A stretch of DNA of 64,000 nt. It comes from Deltaproteobacteria bacterium. Lineage in GTDB: Bacteria > Myxococcota > Kuafuiibacteriia > Kuafuiibacteriales > Kuafuiibacteriaceae. The notes under the pieces are model-generated. The model saw only the letters and a list, made by a program, of their open reading frames with translations. It did no database searches and was not told the origin of the DNA. Shown piece after piece: positions 50,977 through 60,843 of this stretch; position 1 is the stretch's first letter, and the number at the start of each line of letters is the position of its first letter. A program made the position numbers and the translations under genes. The stretch covers positions 4,872,501 to 4,936,500 of the forward strand of contig JADJPE010000005.1 in assembly GCA_016713425.1 (NCBI GenBank). Reading direction: 5' to 3'.

Positions 50977-53084
50977 GGCTAGACGAGATCGTCCGAGGGA
51001 TCGCAATCACTGATCGTCGTGGACTGTTCGAGGAAGAGATCTCGAACATCACGGTCGATTCGCGGCGGGTCTGTCCTGGCAGCCTGTTCGTTGCCGTGCG
51101 CGGCGCCAAACAAGACGGGCACGGCTACATCGCCCAGGCGATCGCGCGTGGAGCCTCAGCGGTGCTCGGCGAGGAGTGGCCCGAAGACCTCGATGGCGAG
51201 CTCCGGCGTCCCAGCGTCGTTCTGGTTCCAAAGTCACGGCGCGCGCTTGCTCTCGCCGCCGCCAGCTTTGCGGGGCATCCTTCGCGTAGGCTCTTGGTCG
51301 CCGGGGTCACGGGCACCAATGGGAAGACCACCGTGACGTACCTGCTCGAGTCGATCATTCAGGCGGCTGGCAAGAAGGTTGGCGTCATCGGTACGGTTGA
51401 TTGTCGGTGGGGTGGGCATGTCGAGAGGCTTGCCCACACCACGCCCGATCCGATCACTCTACAGCGAAGATTCGCCGATATGTTGGGGGCCGGGGTGACC
51501 CATGTTGCGATGGAAGTCTCGAGTCACGCGCTCGAACAAGATCGGGTCGCCGGTGTTCATTTCAAGGTCGCCGGCTTCACGAACCTCACGCAAGATCACC
51601 TCGATTACCACGAGGATCTCGAGCAATACTTCGAAGCCAAAGCCCGCCTTTTTTCTGAGTTTCTGCGGAGAAGCCGCGCTCGAGGACGAATGGCTGTCGT
51701 CAACATCGACGATCCCAACGGGGAGCGCATGTTGTCGCGTTGGCAAGGCAAGGCGCTCTCGGTTTCGCTCGATCCGAGCAAGAAGGCCGACATCGTTGCG
51801 CTCGAAGCGAGCTACAGCCTCGATGGGGTATCGGCCGTCGTTCGAACGGCGAAGGGATTGCTCGAGATTGAGACCGCGCTCATTGGTCCCCACAATCTGC
51901 AAAACGCGTTGATTGCGGTGGGGATGGCGTTGGCCATGGGCCTGTCGAAGGCGCGGATTCTTCGCGGCCTCCGCGCGCTCGAACGCGTGCCGGGGCGGCT
52001 CGAGCGTATCCCGGGTGGGGACAAGAAGGTGTTCGTCGATTACGCCCACACCCCGGATGCGCTCGAGAAGGCGATGGCTGCGCTTCGTCCCCACACCAAG
52101 GGCCGACTCATTGTGGTGTTTGGGTGTGGTGGGGATCGAGACAGCGCGAAGCGAACACCGATGGGCACGATCGTCGCCCAGGGCGCCGACATTGCCATCG
52201 TCACCAACGACAATCCGCGGACAGAGGATCCGCGCGCGATCGCGGCGGCGATCGAGCTCGGGCTTCAGCAGGGCGGCTTCGCGAAGGCCGTGGGCGTCCC
52301 CATGTCGCGGCAGTATGAGTTGGACCTCGATCGACGCAACGCGATTCGCAGTGCTTTTCAGTGGATGACCGAGGACGACACGCTTCTCATCGCGGGAAAG
52401 GGTCACGAGGACTACCAAATCGTGGGTCACACGCGCCACCACTTCGATGATCGCGAAGAGGCGCGGCGTGCGTTGCTTGGTCTGCCCCCGCCCCCCCCAG
52501 AGCCGTATGACGAAGGAACGCACGAGATCGATCCTTCGCAGATCGATGGCCTGGAGCTGGATATGAGCGTGACGACCGAGGTGAACCTCGACGACGCCAG
52601 CGTGCAAGAGATCCGGGTCGAGGACGCGGTGAGCGAGGGCCTCGAGCTTGAGGCCCTCGATGTTCTCGAGGCGGACGATGATGACCTCGAGGTCGAAGAG
52701 ATCGATGAGACTGACACCAAGGTGACGACGGGCGCGGACTTTGGGCCGAAGGCTGAAGCGGATACTGAAGCCGAAGCCAAAGCAGAAGCCAAAGCAGAAG
52801 CCGAAGCCGAAGCCAATGCCGAAGCCGACGCTGGGGCCAAAGCCGAAGCAGAAGCCGAAGCAGAAGCAGAAGCCGAAGCAGAAGCCGAAGCAGAAGCCGA
52901 AGCAGAAGCCGAAGCAGAAGCCGAAGCAGAAGCCGAAGCAGAAGCCGATGCTGGGGCCGACGCTGGGGCCGACGCCAAAGCGAAGGCCGAAGCGGATCCT
53001 CAGGCAAGTTCGGTCCCCAACGCCGAAGGCTCCCGAGCGTCGGAATCGCCGCCGCCGTCGCCCGTGGCCGGAGATGATCCATGA
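50973..53084 (+). CDS. murE: UDP-MurNAc-Ala-Glu: meso-DAP ligase with (Glu-Ala)n tail
   Basis: 703 residues. It adds the third residue of the stem peptide. N-terminal ITVDSRRVCPGSLFVAVRGAK, ATP loop GVTGTNGKTTVTY, VSSHALEQDRV, and the DNPR motif (TNDNPRTEDP), which marks the meso-diaminopimelate-type enzymes, are present. Usual length is about 490-510. From residue ~505 a Pro-rich then acidic then Glu/Ala/Lys repeat tail of ~199 residues follows; the DNA is a 12-nt tandem repeat (52751-52990). The tail is not part of the ligase fold. Overlaps ftsI and murF by 4 nt. Confidence 0.95.
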   Translation: MRLDEIVRGIAITDRRGLFEEEISNITVDSRRVCPGSLFVAVRGAKQDGHGYIAQAIARGASAVLGEEWPEDLDGELRRPSVVLVPKSRRALALAAASFAGHPSRRLLVAGVTGTNGKTTVTYLLESIIQAAGKKVGVIGTVDCRWGGHVERLAHTTPDPITLQRRFADMLGAGVTHVAMEVSSHALEQDRVAGVHFKVAGFTNLTQDHLDYHEDLEQYFEAKARLFSEFLRRSRARGRMAVVNIDDPNGERMLSRWQGKALSVSLDPSKKADIVALEASYSLDGVSAVVRTAKGLLEIETALIGPHNLQNALIAVGMALAMGLSKARILRGLRALERVPGRLERIPGGDKKVFVDYAHTPDALEKAMAALRPHTKGRLIVVFGCGGDRDSAKRTPMGTIVAQGADIAIVTNDNPRTEDPRAIAAAIELGLQQGGFAKAVGVPMSRQYELDLDRRNAIRSAFQWMTEDDTLLIAGKGHEDYQIVGHTRHHFDDREEARRALLGLPPPPPEPYDEGTHEIDPSQIDGLELDMSVTTEVNLDDASVQEIRVEDAVSEGLELEALDVLEADDDDLEVEEIDETDTKVTTGADFGPKAEADTEAEAKAEAKAEAEAEANAEADAGAKAEAEAEAEAEAEAEAEAEAEAEAEAEAEAEAEAEADAGADAGADAKAKAEADPQASSVPNAEGSRASESPPPSPVAGDDP
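52751..52990 (+). repeat. 12-nt tandem repeat coding (EAEA)n in murE
   Basis: Units GAAGCAGAAGCC and close variants, with GAAGCC hexamers, run through the 3' end of murE and code for Glu-Ala and Lys-Ala. The core (about 52845-52950) is nearly perfect. It is AT-richer than the surrounding gene and in frame throughout. Confidence 0.85.
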
Positions 53085-54511
53085 CGAGACGCGAGGGCAG
53101 GTGGCGCTTGGATTTCATCGCCGCGTCTATCGGCGCTGAGCTTCCGCCCGGCGCCGATCCGGCGCGTGAGCTGACCTCGGTCGCGACCGACTCGCGCGAG
53201 GCCGGACTGGGGTCGGTCTTTTTTGCTCTCGTTGGGCCAAACTTCGATGGCCATGATTTCTTACCGACGACGGTCGAAGCAGGCGCGTCGGCGGTCGTCG
53301 TACGCCGCGAAACATTCCTTGCGAAGCGCGACCACCTCAGGCTGGGCAACGCGGTCCCGCTCGTTGTTTCTGATCCGCTGATCGCCTTGGGTGATTGGGC
53401 GCGGGCCCACCGTCATCGAAGCCAAACGCCGATCTATGCCCTGACGGGCTCGAACGGGAAGACGACGGCCAAGGAAATGCTTGCGTCGATCTTGGGCGTT
53501 TCACGTTCGGTGCTGAAGACCGAGGGCAATCTCAATAACCTGATCGGAGTCCCCATGACGATCCTTGGGATCGACGCAACCCACGAGGCGGCCGTCGTCG
53601 AGATGGGCATGAATGCGCGTGGGGAGATTGCGCAGCTTACGTCAATCGCCGATCCCGATGTCGGGCTCGTGCTGAACGTGGGTCCGGCGCACATCGGGCA
53701 ACTGGGATCATTGGCTGAAATCGGCAATGCAAAAGGAGAGCTCTATGCGGGTCTCGATCGCGAACGCGCCATCGCGATCGTGAACGTGGACGACCCCGAA
53801 GTCATGCGAGTGGCCGGGGTGTCAGGATTTCCGCGCATTCGAACGTTCGGGGCAAGCGCGGGCGCGAACGTTCGGCTTGGGCATCGCGTCGCGATCGACG
53901 AACGCTCGCAACACATCACGTTGTCGGTCGATGGGCGCGCGCTCGAACTTCGACTGCCTTTCCCAGGACGGCACAACGCGCTCAATGCGGCTGCGGCCGC
54001 GGCGGCGGCGACGGCGCGTGAGGATGGCGCGACACCTGAAGAAGTCGTTGAGGGCTTGGCGCGCGCCGAGGGCCTCAAGGGACGCCTTCGCATGAACAAG
54101 ATTGGCCCCTACGTGGTGGTGGACGACGCCTACAACGCCAACGCCGCCTCGCTCGGGGCTGCGATCGAGACGGTCGCCGGTGAGGCGACGCGGCGGGGTG
54201 TAGGCTGGGTCGCGTTGATCGGCGAGATGCGAGAGCTCGGGGTGTTTTCTGCTCAGGAGCACGCATCGGTGGGCAAGGCGATCGGGAAGGCGAGCGCGCG
54301 CGTCGTGATGGCCTTTGGGGCGGAGGCCGAACCGGTGGCGGTATGGGCGGCCAAGGCGGGGCTCGATGTTCATCACGAGATCGACGACGTGGAAGCGGCC
54401 TGGCGTTGGGTTCGCCCCCGGCTCCGGGCAGGCGACCTAATCCTTGTCAAAGGCTCCCGTGGCTCACGCATGGAGCGGTTCATCGAGCGACTCGCCGCGG
54501 AGTGTTCCTGA
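53081..54511 (+). CDS. murF: UDP-MurNAc-tripeptide: D-Ala-D-Ala ligase
   Basis: 476 residues, ATG in the murE stop. It adds D-Ala-D-Ala to complete the pentapeptide. VATDSREAGLGSVFFAL, ALTGSNGKTTAKEML (ATP loop), LNNLIGVPMTILG and the ending VKGSRGSRMERFIERL match MurF. Length is normal. It overlaps mraY by 1 nt (TGATG). It needs a D-Ala-D-Ala ligase (ddl) that is not found in this cluster. Confidence 0.97.
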   Translation: MTRREGRWRLDFIAASIGAELPPGADPARELTSVATDSREAGLGSVFFALVGPNFDGHDFLPTTVEAGASAVVVRRETFLAKRDHLRLGNAVPLVVSDPLIALGDWARAHRHRSQTPIYALTGSNGKTTAKEMLASILGVSRSVLKTEGNLNNLIGVPMTILGIDATHEAAVVEMGMNARGEIAQLTSIADPDVGLVLNVGPAHIGQLGSLAEIGNAKGELYAGLDRERAIAIVNVDDPEVMRVAGVSGFPRIRTFGASAGANVRLGHRVAIDERSQHITLSVDGRALELRLPFPGRHNALNAAAAAAAATAREDGATPEEVVEGLARAEGLKGRLRMNKIGPYVVVDDAYNANAASLGAAIETVAGEATRRGVGWVALIGEMRELGVFSAQEHASVGKAIGKASARVVMAFGAEAEPVAVWAAKAGLDVHHEIDDVEAAWRWVRPRLRAGDLILVKGSRGSRMERFIERLAAECS

Positions 54512-55599
54512 TGCTTTATTGGGTGCTCTACAAAGAGCTGGGGATCAATCTTTTTCGATACCCCTCGACGCGCATCCTCTCGGCGTCGGTCGTAGCGTTG
54601 CTTCTGTCCATCTACCTCGGACCGGTTTTTATTCGTTGGCTTAGGCGAATGGCGATCGGGCAGGAGGTGCGAGATGACGGCCCCTCCGCACACAAGGAGA
54701 AGAAGCAAGGGACGCCGACCATGGGCGGGACCCTGATCCTGTTTTGTACGACGGTGCCGACGATTCTCTTTAGCGACCTCGAAAATCGCTATGTATGGTT
54801 CGTCCTGATCGTTCTTCTCGGCTATGGCTTCGTCGGTTTCGTCGACGATTTTCGAAAGGTCGCGCTCAAGAACACCAAAGGGCTTCCGGGGCGGTACAAG
54901 CTGATGGGCCAGGCCTTTTTCGGTTTGGTCGCGCTCGCCTTCTTGTTCTACGCAACGCCTTACACAACGGACCTGTACCTGCCGTTCGTGAAGCCCACCA
55001 TCTTCAGTCCGAACATCACCATCTACGTCTATGTCCCCTTTGCATTGTTGGTCCTGATGGGGACCTCGAACGCCGTCAATCTCACGGACGGCTTGGATGG
55101 GTTGGCGATCGTGCCGACGGTCATCAGCGCGGCCGTTTTTTTGGCGCTGGCCTACGCGGCGGGCGCCACGATCTCGGGATTCAACCTTGCCGAGTACCTG
55201 CGCATTCCGCAGATGCCGGGCGCCGAAGAACTGGCTGTCTTGTGCGGTGCGCTCTGCGGCGCGGGTCTCGGCTTCCTTTGGTACAACGCGCATCCGGCCG
55301 AGGTGTTCATGGGTGATGTGGGCGCCCTTGGTCTAGGCGGCGCGCTCGGTGCTTTCGCGATTGTGACGAAGAACGAACTCGTGAGCGCCATTGTCCACGG
55401 TGTCTTCTTGGCGGAGGCGCTCTCGGTGATGTTGCAGGTCGGATCCTACAAGCTGCGCAAGAAACGGATCTTCAAGATGGCGCCTCTTCATCATCACTTC
55501 GAGCTTTCGGGTTGGCCAGAGGCGAAAGTGATTGTGCGGTTTTGGATCATCTCGGTGCTTCTCGCGATGGTCGGGCTCGCGACGCTGAAGCTGCGTTGA
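54511..55599 (+). CDS. mraY: Phospho-MurNAc-pentapeptide translocase
   Basis: 362 residues from ATG 54511. It moves phospho-MurNAc-pentapeptide onto undecaprenyl phosphate to form lipid I. About ten membrane helices. Motifs: KEKKQGTPTMGG, the aspartate pairs FVGFVDDFRKV and SNAVNLTDGLDGLA, and the late histidine block APLHHHFELSGWPE. Length is standard. Confidence 0.97.
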   Translation: MLYWVLYKELGINLFRYPSTRILSASVVALLLSIYLGPVFIRWLRRMAIGQEVRDDGPSAHKEKKQGTPTMGGTLILFCTTVPTILFSDLENRYVWFVLIVLLGYGFVGFVDDFRKVALKNTKGLPGRYKLMGQAFFGLVALAFLFYATPYTTDLYLPFVKPTIFSPNITIYVYVPFALLVLMGTSNAVNLTDGLDGLAIVPTVISAAVFLALAYAAGATISGFNLAEYLRIPQMPGAEELAVLCGALCGAGLGFLWYNAHPAEVFMGDVGALGLGGALGAFAIVTKNELVSAIVHGVFLAEALSVMLQVGSYKLRKKRIFKMAPLHHHFELSGWPEAKVIVRFWIISVLLAMVGLATLKLR

Positions 55600-55605
55600 T
55601 GGGCC

Positions 55606-57096
55606 GTGGAGGGCGGGATGGGAAGTCGAGATTCTTACACCTTGGATTCAGACATACGCGATCTCCTGCCGCGGTTTGCCCCTTCGATGGAGGCGACGGC
55701 GCGTGTCGCCTCCATCCGCGTTCGACTTGAGCGCGCCGACATGCAGACGGTGGTCGTCGGTGCGGGGAAGAGCGGACTCGCGGCGGCGGCGCTGTTGCGA
55801 TCGAAGGGCGCGCGGGTTGTCGTGGCGGAGGACCGCGTGACACCGGAGAACGCGGCCCACGTTGCAGCGCTCGGCGCGGATCTGGCGGCGATCGAACCGG
55901 CGACGTTCGAGACGGCTGAACTTGTCGTGCTGAGCCCTGGCGTTCCGCGGAACAAGCCGGGGCTTCAACCCGCGATCGATCGGCAGATCGTCGTCGGCGA
56001 GATCGAGTTGGCGTCATGGTTCATCCAGGTTCCGATGATCGGCATTACGGGAACGAACGGTAAGTCGACGACGACGGCGCTCGTCGCTCATATCCTGAAG
56101 GAAGCCGGACGCCGAGTCTTCGCGGGCGGGAATTTGGGCGAACCTCTGAGTCGTTTGGCGATGCGGCCCGACGACTTCGACATCGCGGTGGTCGAGCTGT
56201 CGTCCTACCAGCTCGAGTCGATCGTCGACGCCCGGTTCGAGGTTGCATGCTGGCTGAATCTGACGCCGGATCATCTCGAGCGCTACCGAGACATCGATCA
56301 ATATGCCGCTGCGAAAGAGCGGCTGCTGGCGCGACGCGCGGCCAACGGCGTGGCGGTTTTGAATGCAAAGGACCCGTACTGCTCGGACCGTGGCATTCGC
56401 CTCGGAGGGCCAATTCGTTGGTTCGCGGGTGAGACGAAGTCGAAGCTCGCGCAAACGATGGGGACGCTCTTGAGTGAGTCTGGGGATGCCTTGCGGGCCT
56501 CGGAAGACAAGGATGAGATCGAGCACTACACCCTGTCTGGGGCTGGACTCATCGGCGCCCATAACAAGGCCAATGCGTGTGCCGCAATCGAGTGCGTCCG
56601 GCATTTCGAGATCGACCCCGCGCTCGTGAATCGAGGACTCAGCACCTTTCGAGGTCTACCCCATCGAATCGAGGCGGTGGGAACGATCGACGGCGTTAGG
56701 TACTACAACGACTCGAAGGCGACCAACGTCGACTCTGCGATCATCGCGATCCTCGCGGTCTCGGGGCCGAAGATTCTGATTGCGGGAGGCAAAGACAAGG
56801 GCGCTCCGTGGGCACCGCTCGTCGAGGCGGCGGTCGCCCAAGACGTCAAAGCGGTGTTGACCGTGGGTGAGGCGGCCCCGATCGTCGAGGCGGCGTTTTC
56901 GGGTCGCGTGCCGCGAGTCGTGCATTGCGGCGACATTCATCGGGCGTTCGAGGAGGCGAGACGGCTTGCCGTGGCGGGTGATGCGGTGCTGCTTTCGCCG
57001 GGGTGCGCGTCGTTCGATCAATTCAAGAACTTCGAGCATCGCGGCGATGTCTTTCGCGCGATCGTCCAAGCGGCCGCGGGGCGAGGGACGGCGTGA
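55606..57096 (+). CDS. murD: UDP-MurNAc-L-Ala: D-Glu ligase
   Basis: 496 residues from GTG 55606. It adds D-Glu. The conserved fold starts at VVVGAGKSGLAAAALL (ATG 55741), so the first 45 residues are an extension of doubtful translation; ATG 55618 and ATG 55741 are alternatives. Core motifs: GITGTNGKSTTTALVAH, VELSSYQLESI, NLTPDHLERY and YNDSKATNVDS. Ends with the PGCASFDQFKNFEHRGDVF block of MurD. Overlaps ftsW by 4 nt. Confidence 0.95.
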   Translation: MEGGMGSRDSYTLDSDIRDLLPRFAPSMEATARVASIRVRLERADMQTVVVGAGKSGLAAAALLRSKGARVVVAEDRVTPENAAHVAALGADLAAIEPATFETAELVVLSPGVPRNKPGLQPAIDRQIVVGEIELASWFIQVPMIGITGTNGKSTTTALVAHILKEAGRRVFAGGNLGEPLSRLAMRPDDFDIAVVELSSYQLESIVDARFEVACWLNLTPDHLERYRDIDQYAAAKERLLARRAANGVAVLNAKDPYCSDRGIRLGGPIRWFAGETKSKLAQTMGTLLSESGDALRASEDKDEIEHYTLSGAGLIGAHNKANACAAIECVRHFEIDPALVNRGLSTFRGLPHRIEAVGTIDGVRYYNDSKATNVDSAIIAILAVSGPKILIAGGKDKGAPWAPLVEAAVAQDVKAVLTVGEAAPIVEAAFSGRVPRVVHCGDIHRAFEEARRLAVAGDAVLLSPGCASFDQFKNFEHRGDVFRAIVQAAAGRGTA

Positions 57097-58268
57097 CGAC
57101 CCAGGACTCCTACGCACCGACGATCATGCCGGTGCCCGCGCACGTCAAGGGACCATCCTTGGTGCGCCTGACGGACTTCTGGATGCTTGGATCCGCCATT
57201 TTCTTGCTCTCGCTTGGCACGGTGATGATCTACAGCGCGAGTGCCGTACGGGCGTTTTCTCAGCACGGCGATGGGACGCGCTATCTGCTTCAGCATCTTG
57301 TCTCGGTCTTGGTCGGACTTGTCTTACTGGCGGTCGTTCTGCGTGTCCCGTCGGAGTGGTGGAGTCGTTTCGCTTATCCGATGCTTGCCGTCGTGATCTT
57401 GGCCCTGATCGCGGTCCTTGTTCCCGGCGTGGGGCGAAAGGCAAACGGGGCCGCGCGCTGGCTGGCGCTGGGGCCGGTGTCGTTTCAACCATCCGAGGTG
57501 GCGAAGCTCGCTATCGTCGTGTACCTTGCCCATTCGCTTGCGCGAAAGCGGGAGCGGGTGAGCTCCTTTTCGATCGGCTTCGTTCCTCATGTCGTCGTCA
57601 CGAGCGTACTCGTGGGCCTTATCATCTTGGAACCCGATCTCGGGACTGGCGTCGTCATCTACGCGACGCTTGGGCTGATGTTGTTCGCGGCCGGAACACG
57701 GGTCGGGTATCTGGTTCTGACGATCGTGGTCGCGGTGCCGGTCGCCTACCACTATGTTGCGACGCATCCTCATGCGGCGGCTCGCCTGACGGTCTTCATG
57801 AACCCAGAGGCGTACAAGCATGACATTGGCTACCAGGTTTGGGAATCGATCGTGGCGTTCGGTTCCGGAGGCTGGACGGGTCTCGGTCTGGGTGCGGGTC
57901 AGCAGAAACTCTACTTCCTCCCTGAGTCGCACACCGACTTCATTTTCTCGGTGATCGGTCAGGAGTTGGGATTCGTCGGGGTGGTCCCCGTCATCGCCGC
58001 GTATGCCATCCTCGTTGGACGTGGTCTTTGGTTGTCGTCCAAGATGACGTGTCGGTTCCCGATGTTCTTGGCTTTTGGGTTGTCGTCGTGGATGGGTATT
58101 CAGGCGTTCACGAATATGGCCGTGGCGCTGGCTCTCCTTCCGACGAAAGGCATGACGCTCCCGTTGGTGTCGTTCGGCCGATCGTCGATCGTGGTCATGT
58201 TGGTGGGCGTAGGCATTCTCTTGCGACTCTATGCAGAGGCGCGAGCGGTAGAGGGCGTGAAGACATGA
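57093..58268 (+). CDS. ftsW: Lipid II polymerase FtsW
   Basis: 391 residues from GTG 57093 inside the murD stop. A SEDS-family glycosyltransferase that polymerises septal peptidoglycan with FtsI. Ten membrane helices; GAARWLALGPVSFQPSEVAKLA, LLIHHG-like region LGLGLGAGQQKLYFLPESHTDFIFSVIGQELGF and the end LPLVSFGRSSIVVML identify it. The first 25 residues are cytoplasmic. Confidence 0.95.
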   Translation: MTTQDSYAPTIMPVPAHVKGPSLVRLTDFWMLGSAIFLLSLGTVMIYSASAVRAFSQHGDGTRYLLQHLVSVLVGLVLLAVVLRVPSEWWSRFAYPMLAVVILALIAVLVPGVGRKANGAARWLALGPVSFQPSEVAKLAIVVYLAHSLARKRERVSSFSIGFVPHVVVTSVLVGLIILEPDLGTGVVIYATLGLMLFAAGTRVGYLVLTIVVAVPVAYHYVATHPHAAARLTVFMNPEAYKHDIGYQVWESIVAFGSGGWTGLGLGAGQQKLYFLPESHTDFIFSVIGQELGFVGVVPVIAAYAILVGRGLWLSSKMTCRFPMFLAFGLSSWMGIQAFTNMAVALALLPTKGMTLPLVSFGRSSIVVMLVGVGILLRLYAEARAVEGVKT

Positions 58269-59356
58269 AGATCTTGATCGCAGGCGGTGGCACGGGGGGG
58301 CACTTGTATCCGGGGGTCGCGCTGGCCGAGGAGATCGTGACGCGACAGCAAGGCAATCACGTCTTGTTCGTGGGCACGCGCCGCGGCATCGAGGCCCGCG
58401 TCGTCCCGCCGCTCGGCTATCCGATCGAGTACATCGATGTGGCGGGCCTGAAGGGCAGCGGGCTCGTCGGGTGGCTGCGAGGTCTCGTGCGGATCCCTAC
58501 CGCGTTGTTTCAGTCGCTTCGTATTATTCGCAAGTTCAACCCGGACATTGCGGTGGGCGTCGGCGGATACGCGTCGGGGCCAGTGATCCTGGCGGCCTGG
58601 CTCGTGGGGCTTCCGACCGCGGTCCTCGAGCAGAACACGGTTCCGGGGCTGACGAATCGCGTGCTCTCGCGCTTCGCGAGCGCCGTCTATGTCATGTTTG
58701 AAGGCGCGATTCGGCACTTCCCGCGGCGAAAGACCCACGCGCTGGGGAATCCGATTCGGCGGGCGCTGCTCGAAAACTTCCTTCACTCCAAGGTCGCAGA
58801 AGATAGCCGCTTTCATGTTCTTGTTTTGGGCGGCTCGCAGGGAGCCCATACGATCAACTTGCGGATGGCGGAGGCGGCAAGCCAGCTTGCGGAGGTTGCG
58901 GAGGATCTCAAGATCGTGCACCAGACCGGGTCGAACGATCTCGAGATGGTCGAGAGCGCGTACCGCGAATGGGGCGTGGATGCCGAGGTCGTCGAGTTTA
59001 TCGACGACATGAGCGATGCCTACAAACACGCCGATCTTGTCGTATGCCGGGCCGGCGCCACGACGCTGGCCGAGATCATGGTCGCGAAGAAGGCTTCGAT
59101 CTTGATCCCGTATCCGCACGCGGCGGAGAACCACCAGGAGTTAAACGCGCGCGCGATGGTCGAGGCAGGGGCATCGAAGATGCTCGTCGAACGCGAGCTC
59201 GATGGGATTCGGTTGGCGGACGAGATCTTGGACATCTACAAAAATCGCGAGCGCGTCGTTCAGATGGAACAAGCGGCGAGCCGCACGGGGCGTCCGGAAG
59301 CCGCGCGCGAGATCGTCGACGCTTGCGTCGAGCTGATCGAGAGAAGCAAACGATGA
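58265..59356 (+). CDS. murG: UDP-GlcNAc: lipid I GlcNAc transferase
   Basis: 363 residues, ATG in the ftsW stop. It converts lipid I to lipid II. GT-B fold with N-terminal IAGGGTGGHLYPGVALAEE, VGGYASGPVILAA, EQNTVPGLTNR and the UDP-GlcNAc site in the VVCRAGATTLAEIM and PYPHAAENHQELNARAM blocks. Length is normal. Overlaps murC by 4 nt. Confidence 0.97.
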   Translation: MKILIAGGGTGGHLYPGVALAEEIVTRQQGNHVLFVGTRRGIEARVVPPLGYPIEYIDVAGLKGSGLVGWLRGLVRIPTALFQSLRIIRKFNPDIAVGVGGYASGPVILAAWLVGLPTAVLEQNTVPGLTNRVLSRFASAVYVMFEGAIRHFPRRKTHALGNPIRRALLENFLHSKVAEDSRFHVLVLGGSQGAHTINLRMAEAASQLAEVAEDLKIVHQTGSNDLEMVESAYREWGVDAEVVEFIDDMSDAYKHADLVVCRAGATTLAEIMVAKKASILIPYPHAAENHQELNARAMVEAGASKMLVERELDGIRLADEILDIYKNRERVVQMEQAASRTGRPEAAREIVDACVELIERSKR

Positions 59357-60843
59357 GCCCTGCCACCCCGACGGTCTCCGGCCACTTTGGCATGGCCAAG
59401 CGAACCCGTGTCGTTCACCTGGTCGGCATTGGGGGTATTGGTATGAGCGGTATCGCCGAGGTTCTCATCAACCTCGGGTACCGGGTGACGGGCTCAGACA
59501 AGAAGATGTCGGAGACGACGCGACGGCTGATGGCGCTCGGGGGGAACGTGTTTCTCGGGCACGACGAGCACCACGTCGAAGGGGCCGATGTCGTTGTCGT
59601 TTCGTCGGCGGTCCGCGAGGACAACGCCGAGGTTCAGATGGCGCGACGCCTCAAGATCCCGGTGATTCGACGCGCCGAAATGCTTGCGGAGCTGATGAGA
59701 CTCAAAGAGGGCATCGCCGTCGGCGGGACGCACGGCAAGACGACGACCACGTCGCTCGTCGCGTGGTTGCTCCAGGCGGGCGGGCTCGATCCCACGGTGG
59801 TGGTCGGGGGCAAGGTCAATCGTCTTGGCACCACGGCAAAACTCGGACAGGGGCCGTTCCTGGTGGCTGAAGCCGACGAATCGGACGGTTCGTTTTTGCA
59901 TCTTTCGCCGACGATCGCGGTGGTGACGAACATCGATCCGGAGCACCTCGATCACTACAAAGGGGGCATCGAAGAGATTCGCGATGCCTTCGTTTCGTTC
60001 GTCAACCGAATACCCTTCTACGGGTTGGCCGTCTTGTGCGGCGATCATCCGGGTGTGCAAGCTATCCTTCCCCGCGTGGTTCGTCGGCACATCTTGTACG
60101 GCTTCTCACCTCAGGCGGAGATCCAAGCGCGGAACATCGAGTTCGATGGGCCAAGAACGACCTTCGAGCTTTGGAACGCGGGTACCAATCACGGGCGTTT
60201 CCTTCTGAACATGCTGGGTGAGCACAATGTCGCCAACGCGCTCGCCGCACTGACGGTGGCCCAAGAGCTTCAGATCCCGATGTCGGTGGCCAAAGACGCG
60301 CTGGCTGAGTTCGACGGGGTGGAACGGCGGTTCAGCGTTCGAGGAAGCGCGCGCGACGTGCTGGTCGTCGATGACTACGGCCACCACCCGGAAGAGATCC
60401 GGGCGACCTTGCGCGGTGCACGCGGGGCGTACCCAAAGCGGCGAATCGTGGCGGTGTTCCAACCCCACCGTTACACGCGGACGCGCGATCACATCGAGGA
60501 GTTCGCCACGGCTTTTCACGACGCGGAGGTCGTGATCGTGACGCCGATCTACGCAGCCGGGGAAGATCCGATCGACGGCGTTACGAGCGAGCGTCTTGCG
60601 GAGGCGTTGCGCCGCCACGGCCATCGGGATGTGCGTGAGGTGAGCGACGTGGACGAAGCGGTCCCGTTGATCGTCTCAGATGTTCGGCCCGGCGACCTGG
60701 TGATCACACTGGGCGCAGGCGACGTCAGTCGAGCCGCGAGCCGATTGGCGGAGGCTTTGCGGCAGGCTCCGGAGCCTAGTTCCCTGTCGTCGGAGTCCTC
60801 GACCGAGGGCGTCGGCGGGAGGGGAAGGGACGAGACGGCTTGA
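59353..60843 (+). CDS. murC: UDP-MurNAc: L-Ala ligase
   Basis: 496 residues, ATG in the murG stop (ATG 59392, MAKRTRVV, is a shorter alternative). It starts the stem peptide. VHLVGIGGIGMSGIAEVL, AVGGTHGKTTTTSLVAW, AEADESDGSFLHL and the VDDYGHHPEEIRATL block identify it. The last 20 residues are polar. Overlaps murB by 4 nt. Confidence 0.97.
   Translation: MSPATPTVSGHFGMAKRTRVVHLVGIGGIGMSGIAEVLINLGYRVTGSDKKMSETTRRLMALGGNVFLGHDEHHVEGADVVVVSSAVREDNAEVQMARRLKIPVIRRAEMLAELMRLKEGIAVGGTHGKTTTTSLVAWLLQAGGLDPTVVVGGKVNRLGTTAKLGQGPFLVAEADESDGSFLHLSPTIAVVTNIDPEHLDHYKGGIEEIRDAFVSFVNRIPFYGLAVLCGDHPGVQAILPRVVRRHILYGFSPQAEIQARNIEFDGPRTTFELWNAGTNHGRFLLNMLGEHNVANALAALTVAQELQIPMSVAKDALAEFDGVERRFSVRGSARDVLVVDDYGHHPEEIRATLRGARGAYPKRRIVAVFQPHRYTRTRDHIEEFATAFHDAEVVIVTPIYAAGEDPIDGVTSERLAEALRRHGHRDVREVSDVDEAVPLIVSDVRPGDLVITLGAGDVSRAASRLAEALRQAPEPSSLSSESSTEGVGGRGRDETA

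Noticed and set aside
51459..52607. 382-codon minus-strand frame over murE
   Set aside because: Shadow of murE; no recognised domain.
52751..52990. murE repeat as a mobile element or assembly junk
   Set aside because: It is in frame to the murE stop, and the 4-nt overlap with murF is preserved.
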